In this document: positions 6,469 to 9,349 of the stretch, piece by piece
How the letters are laid out: every line of letters starts with the position of its first letter
How positions within the stretch are numbered: the first letter of the stretch is position 1
DNA from: Asaia bogorensis
GTDB lineage: Bacteria > Pseudomonadota > Alphaproteobacteria > Acetobacterales > Acetobacteraceae
Direction of reading: 5' to 3'
Assembly: GCA_945873675.1 (NCBI GenBank)
Contig: CAMCEP010000096.1
Coordinates: 1-9,349 of the forward strand
DNA: 9,349 nt
Notes under the pieces: model-generated
Databases searched by the model: none
What the model saw: the letters and a program-made list of their open reading frames with translations, nothing else
Told to the model about the DNA's origin: nothing
Made by a program: the position numbers and the translations under genes

Positions 6469-7491
6469 ATGTCGCTGAAACCAATCCTGGCGCGACTCGC
6501 CGATGGCGTGCGCCTGACGGAGGCCGAAGCCGAAGAAGCCTTCGGCATCATCATGGCAGGCGAAGCGACACCAGCGCAGATCGCCGGCATGCTGATGGCG
6601 ATGCGCGTGCGCGGCGAAACGGTGGCCGAGATGACCGGTGCGGTGCGTGCCATGCGCGCGCGCATGGTCGCGATTGAAGCGCCACTGGGGGTGATGGATA
6701 TTGTCGGCACCGGGGGCGATGCAGCGGGCACGCTGAATATTTCCACCACCACGGCCATGGTCGTGGCCGGTTGCGGCGTGCCGGTGGCAAAACATGGGAA
6801 TCGCGCGCTCTCCTCACGTTCCGGTGCGGCGGATGCCATCTCCGCCCTTGGCATTTCGCTTGATGTGCCAATGGAAAGGCTGCCCGAAGTACTGCGCGAA
6901 GCGGGGATGGTGTTTCTGATGGCGCCGCGGCATCACGCTTCCATGCGCCATGCCGCCGGCCCGCGCATGGAATTGGGCACGCGCACCATTTTCAATCTGC
7001 TGGGGCCGCTGGCCAATCCCGCCCGCGTCAAGCGGCAAATGACCGGCGCCTTTTCGCCCCAATGGCTGCGCCCCATGGCGGAGACACTCGCCCGACTCGG
7101 GACGGAACGCGCCTGGCTAGTGCATGGGCAGGGGCTGGATGAACTGACGCTTGCCGGCGAAAGCCAGGTGGTGGCGCTGGAAGATGGCGCCATTCGGGAA
7201 TTCACCGTGACCCCGGAAGATGCCGGCCTCAGCCGTGCCCCGGCCTCGGCGCTCAAGGGCGGGGACCCGGCGGAAAACGCCACCGCCTTGGAATCGCTGC
7301 TGCATGGGGCGCCTGGCGCCTATCGCGATGTTGTGCTGCTCAACGCTGCCGCGTCACTGATAGTGGCCGGTAAGGCCGCTGACCTGAAGGCCGGGGTGGC
7401 TTTGGCTGCCAAGGCCATAGACGAAGGGGCCGCCTTTGGAGTATTGGCCCGCCTCCGGGCGTTATGCCCCCCCAAGGACCCCCCTGGATGA
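6469..7491 (+). CDS. trpD: Anthranilate phosphoribosyltransferase
   Basis: 340 residues from ATG 6469 (MSLKPILARL), typical for TrpD. A TTG 42 bases further upstream would lie inside trpG and add unlike sequence. The enzyme transfers the phosphoribosyl group of PRPP to anthranilate, the second committed step of tryptophan synthesis. Seen: an N-terminal helical domain with GEATPAQIAGMLMAMRVRGET (31-51), the PRPP loop VGTGGD (79-84), KHGNRALSSRSG (108-119), the anthranilate-site stretch HHASMRHAAGPRMELGTRTIFNLLGPLANPA including R166, and the metal-binding DE pair in GLDELTL (D224, E225). The C-terminus ends CPPKDPPG and is slightly extended. GAGG overlaps the trpG stop two bases before the ATG, so coupling with trpG translation is likely. 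Its stop TGA overlaps the trpC ATG. Confidence 0.97.
   Translation: MSLKPILARLADGVRLTEAEAEEAFGIIMAGEATPAQIAGMLMAMRVRGETVAEMTGAVRAMRARMVAIEAPLGVMDIVGTGGDAAGTLNISTTTAMVVAGCGVPVAKHGNRALSSRSGAADAISALGISLDVPMERLPEVLREAGMVFLMAPRHHASMRHAAGPRMELGTRTIFNLLGPLANPARVKRQMTGAFSPQWLRPMAETLARLGTERAWLVHGQGLDELTLAGESQVVALEDGAIREFTVTPEDAGLSRAPASALKGGDPAENATALESLLHGAPGAYRDVVLLNAAASLIVAGKAADLKAGVALAAKAIDEGAAFGVLARLRALCPPKDPPG
7474..7478 (+). promoter_or_regulatory. Ribosome binding site deciding the trpC start
   Basis: AAGGA inside the last codons of trpD lies nine bases before ATG 7488. It favours that ATG, which overlaps the trpD stop as ATGA, over an in-frame ATG at 7464. Confidence 0.6.
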
Positions 7492-8327
7492 ATGCACCCC
7501 ATATCTCGGTGCCCTCGGCCGATGCCGCATCGGTCCCTGACACCCTTGCCCGTATCCTGGCCGATAAGGCGCGCGAAGTGGCCGAGCGGATGGAAATCAC
7601 GCCGCAGGCGGAAATTGAACGCCGCGCTGCCAGCGCGCCGCCTTTGCGGGATTTCGTCGGCGCGCTCTGTGAACGCATTGGCGAAGGCCGCACCGGGCTG
7701 ATTGCTGAAATCAAGCGCGCCTCCCCTTCGGGCGGATTGATCCGCGATCCGTTTGAACCGGCAGCCCTGGCCCGCGCTTATGAAACGGGTGGCGCCGCCT
7801 GCCTTTCCGTGCTGACCGATGCGCCCTGGTTCCAAGGCGCGGTTGAGCATCTGGAAGCCGCGCGCGCCGCCTGTGCGCTGCCGGTGCTGCGGAAGGACTT
7901 CATGATCCACCCCTGGCAGGTATTTGAAGCCCGCGCCATGGGCGCCGATTGCATTCTGCTGATCATGGCGGCACTGACAGATCAGCAAGCCAGCGAATTG
8001 GAAGCCATAGCCCGGTCGCTTGATATGGCGGTGCTGGCGGAAGTGCATGACCAGCGCGAATTGGACCGCGCCCTTGGCCTGGAAACCCGCCTGATCGGCA
8101 TCAATAATCGCGATCTGCGCACGCTGAAGACAGATTTGGCGACGAGCGAAGCGCTGGTACCGCTGGTACCGGCGGATCGCCTGCCGGTTGCGGAAAGCGG
8201 CATTCGCACCCCCGATGATGTACGCCGCATGGCCGCTGCCGGGGCGCGCTGCATCCTGGTGGGTGAGCATCTGATGCGCCAGGCCGATGTCGCCGCCGCC
8301 GCGCGCCAATTGGTGGACGTGTCCTGA
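7488..8327 (+). CDS. trpC: Indole-3-glycerol phosphate synthase
   Basis: 279 residues. It closes the indole ring of CdRP to give indole-3-glycerol phosphate, the step before tryptophan synthase. It is a monofunctional (beta/alpha)8 barrel with no fused TrpF (PRAI) domain. The residues known to matter in the family are present: E74 and K76 in LIAEIKRASPS, the general acid K136 in VLRKDF, the general base E185 in LAEVHD, N206 in GINNRDL and S237 in VAESGI; the phosphate site includes ILVGEHLM near the end. ATG 7488 shares ATGA with the trpD stop. Codons 223-228 hold an exact in-frame 9-bp tandem repeat giving LVPLVP. The stop TGA overlaps the apparent CTG start of moaC. The residue set and length make the call secure. 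Confidence 0.97.
   Translation: MNAPHISVPSADAASVPDTLARILADKAREVAERMEITPQAEIERRAASAPPLRDFVGALCERIGEGRTGLIAEIKRASPSGGLIRDPFEPAALARAYETGGAACLSVLTDAPWFQGAVEHLEAARAACALPVLRKDFMIHPWQVFEARAMGADCILLIMAALTDQQASELEAIARSLDMAVLAEVHDQRELDRALGLETRLIGINNRDLRTLKTDLATSEALVPLVPADRLPVAESGIRTPDDVRRMAAAGARCILVGEHLMRQADVAAAARQLVDVS
8312..8317 (+). promoter_or_regulatory. Possible ribosome binding site for moaC CTG start
   Basis: GGTGGA, within the last trpC codons, is a partial anti-16S match six bases before CTG 8324. It is the only reasonable Shine-Dalgarno for a moaC start in this region and fits the CTG, not the internal ATG 8372. Confidence 0.4.
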
Positions 8328-8803
8328 CCGAACAGCGCCTCACGCATTTTGACGCTGCCGGCCGGGCGGCCATGGTGGATGTCTCGCCCAAGGCCGAGAC
8401 AGCGCGCACGGCCACCGCACGCGGGCGCATTGTGATGGCGCCGGAAACGCTGGCCCTTATTCGCGAAGGCCGCGCCGGCAAGGGAGATGTGCTGGGTGTG
8501 GCGCGGCTGGCCGGCATCATGGCCGCCAAGCGCACTTCGGATCTGATCCCGCTGTGCCATCCGCTGATGATCTCAAAAGTTGCGGTTGATCTGGAACCGG
8601 AAGGCGATGACGCCATTATCATAGAAGCTACCGTCAGCCTGACCGGCAAGACGGGGGTAGAGATGGAAGCGCTCACCGCCGTCAGCATCGCAGCACTGAC
8701 GGTCTATGACATGGTGAAGGCCGCTGATCGCGGCATGCGGATTGAAGATATCCGCCTGGTGCATAAGGCCGGCGGCAAATCGGGCGAGTTCATCGGTGGC
8801 TGA
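8324..8803 (+). CDS. moaC: Cyclic pyranopterin monophosphate synthase MoaC, apparent CTG start
   Basis: With MoaA it converts GTP to cyclic pyranopterin monophosphate, the first part of molybdenum cofactor synthesis. The first ATG in frame (8372) would give 143 residues beginning MVDVSPKAE, but the frame upstream reads TEQRLTHFDAAGRAAMVDVS, matching the conserved MoaC N-terminus (LTHxxAAGxAxMVDVS). No ATG, GTG or TTG lies in that stretch; a CTG at 8324 sits where the start belongs and gives 159 residues, close to E. coli MoaC (161). Catalytic residues are present: K53, H79 in LCHPL, E113 and E115 in VEMEALTA, D129 and K132 in YDMVK, plus GGKSGEF at the end. With the CTG start most fall one or two positions from E. 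coli numbering. CTG overlaps the trpC stop as CTGA. The family is certain; the CTG start is inference. Confidence 0.92.
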   Translation: MTEQRLTHFDAAGRAAMVDVSPKAETARTATARGRIVMAPETLALIREGRAGKGDVLGVARLAGIMAAKRTSDLIPLCHPLMISKVAVDLEPEGDDAIIIEATVSLTGKTGVEMEALTAVSIAALTVYDMVKAADRGMRIEDIRLVHKAGGKSGEFIGG

Positions 8804-9349
8804 GAAGGGCGGCTTGCTGCCGGTTGAGGATGCGCGCGCGCGCATCCTGGCGGCACTGAGCCCGACTGCGGCTGAAACCTTGGCCCTGCCCGAAGCGGCG
8901 GGGCGCGTGCTGGCGCGGCCCGTGCTCGCGCGGCTCACGCAGCCGCCCGCCGCTGTTTCTGCCATGGATGGCTATGCTTTGCGCGCCGCGGATGGCGTTT
9001 TGGGCGCAAGGCTTGCCGTGATTGGTGCAGCGCCTGCGGGGCATCCTTTTGTCGGGTCAGTCGGCCCAGGTCAGGCCGTGCGGATTTTCACCGGCGGCTT
9101 TGTCCCCGAAGGCGCCGATTCGATCCTGTTGCAGGAAGATGCCGAAGCCGCTGATGGCGCTGTTGTGGTCAAGGAAAGCGTCACAGCGGGGCGCTGGGTG
9201 AGAAAGCGCGGCCTGGATTTCGCTGAAGGTGAAACACTTTTGGCGCAGGGCCGGCGCCTGACGGCGCGCGATATCGGCCTTGCGGCAGCCAGCAATAACC
9301 CCTGGCTTACCGTGCATCGGCGCCCGCGCATCGGCATTCTAGCAACGGG
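8796..9349 (+). CDS. moeA: Molybdopterin molybdenumtransferase MoeA, 3' end outside window
   Basis: The first 184 codons of about 400 are present and open to the window edge. MoeA inserts molybdate into adenylylated molybdopterin to form active molybdenum cofactor. Seen: a helical N-terminus LLPVEDARARILAAL, the strongly conserved QPPAAVSAMDGYALRAAD (catalytic-region D58), RIFTGGFVPEGADSILLQED (T99 region), and RRPRIGILATG starting the MPT-binding domain at the edge. Numbering from GTG 8796 puts D58 and T99 one position from E. coli D59 and T100, which supports that start. However, TTG 8814 or CTG 8817, preceded by GAAGGG at 8804-8809, would give a protein starting just before LPVEDA and cannot be excluded. 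From GTG it overlaps the end of moaC by eight bases, so the two are almost certainly co-translated from one mRNA. Confidence 0.95.
   Translation, partial: MAEKGGLLPVEDARARILAALSPTAAETLALPEAAGRVLARPVLARLTQPPAAVSAMDGYALRAADGVLGARLAVIGAAPAGHPFVGSVGPGQAVRIFTGGFVPEGADSILLQEDAEAADGAVVVKESVTAGRWVRKRGLDFAEGETLLAQGRRLTARDIGLAAASNNPWLTVHRRPRIGILAT

Noticed and set aside
7320..8309. A 329-codon minus-strand open frame opposite trpC and the end of trpD
   Set aside because: It is antisense to genes with complete catalytic motifs, its translation is rich in Arg, Gln and His with no recognisable domain, and long antisense frames are common in GC-rich coding DNA.
1..9349. Mobile elements, CRISPR arrays, tRNA or rRNA genes, defence systems
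   Set aside because: I saw no transposase, integrase, regularly spaced repeats, tRNA-like folds or defence-associated domains; all large frames are accounted for by housekeeping or common accessory genes.

Overview
The window is a GC-rich, densely coded bacterial chromosome segment, most likely from an alphaproteobacterium. The evidence is the run trpG-trpD-trpC-moaC-moeA, an arrangement typical of that class, and a HmrR/CueR-type copper regulator. Rhodospirillales/Acetobacteraceae is my best guess below class level, but that is inference. Almost every base is in a gene and the longest gap is about 100 bp. I see no rRNA, tRNA, CRISPR array, insertion sequence, prophage gene or integration scar.

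Left block (1-2632, minus strand): a copper-export unit. copA encodes a two-HMA-domain Cu(I) P1B-1 ATPase. Its stop overlaps the start of a MerR-family copper regulator (cut by the window edge) in an ATGA junction. A CueR-like dyad with a TTGACC -35 element lies directly against the copA start codon, so the regulator probably controls its own synthesis through copA.

Middle block (2681-5760): a divergent gene for a secreted or periplasmic trypsin-like serine protease with a cysteine-containing N-terminal module and a Pro-rich linker. It converges on a small class I SAM-dependent methyltransferase gene. Upstream of the methyltransferase, on the same minus strand, is an orphan fliI-type flagellar export ATPase gene with no other flagellar gene in view.

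Right block (5865-9349, plus strand): trpG-trpD-trpC-moaC-moeA, packed as one operon. The trpG-trpD gap is 4 nt. The trpD/trpC overlap is ATGA and the trpC/moaC overlap is CTGA, while moaC/moeA overlap by about 8 nt. The trp genes carry chorismate toward indole-glycerol phosphate (trpE is not here). moaC and moeA act in molybdenum cofactor synthesis. moeA runs off the right edge.

The window looks mostly like ordinary chromosome. I found no convincing new system. The observations most worth checking are an apparent CTG start codon for moaC, the copper operator sitting on the copA start, the accessory module of the protease, and the orphan fliI.
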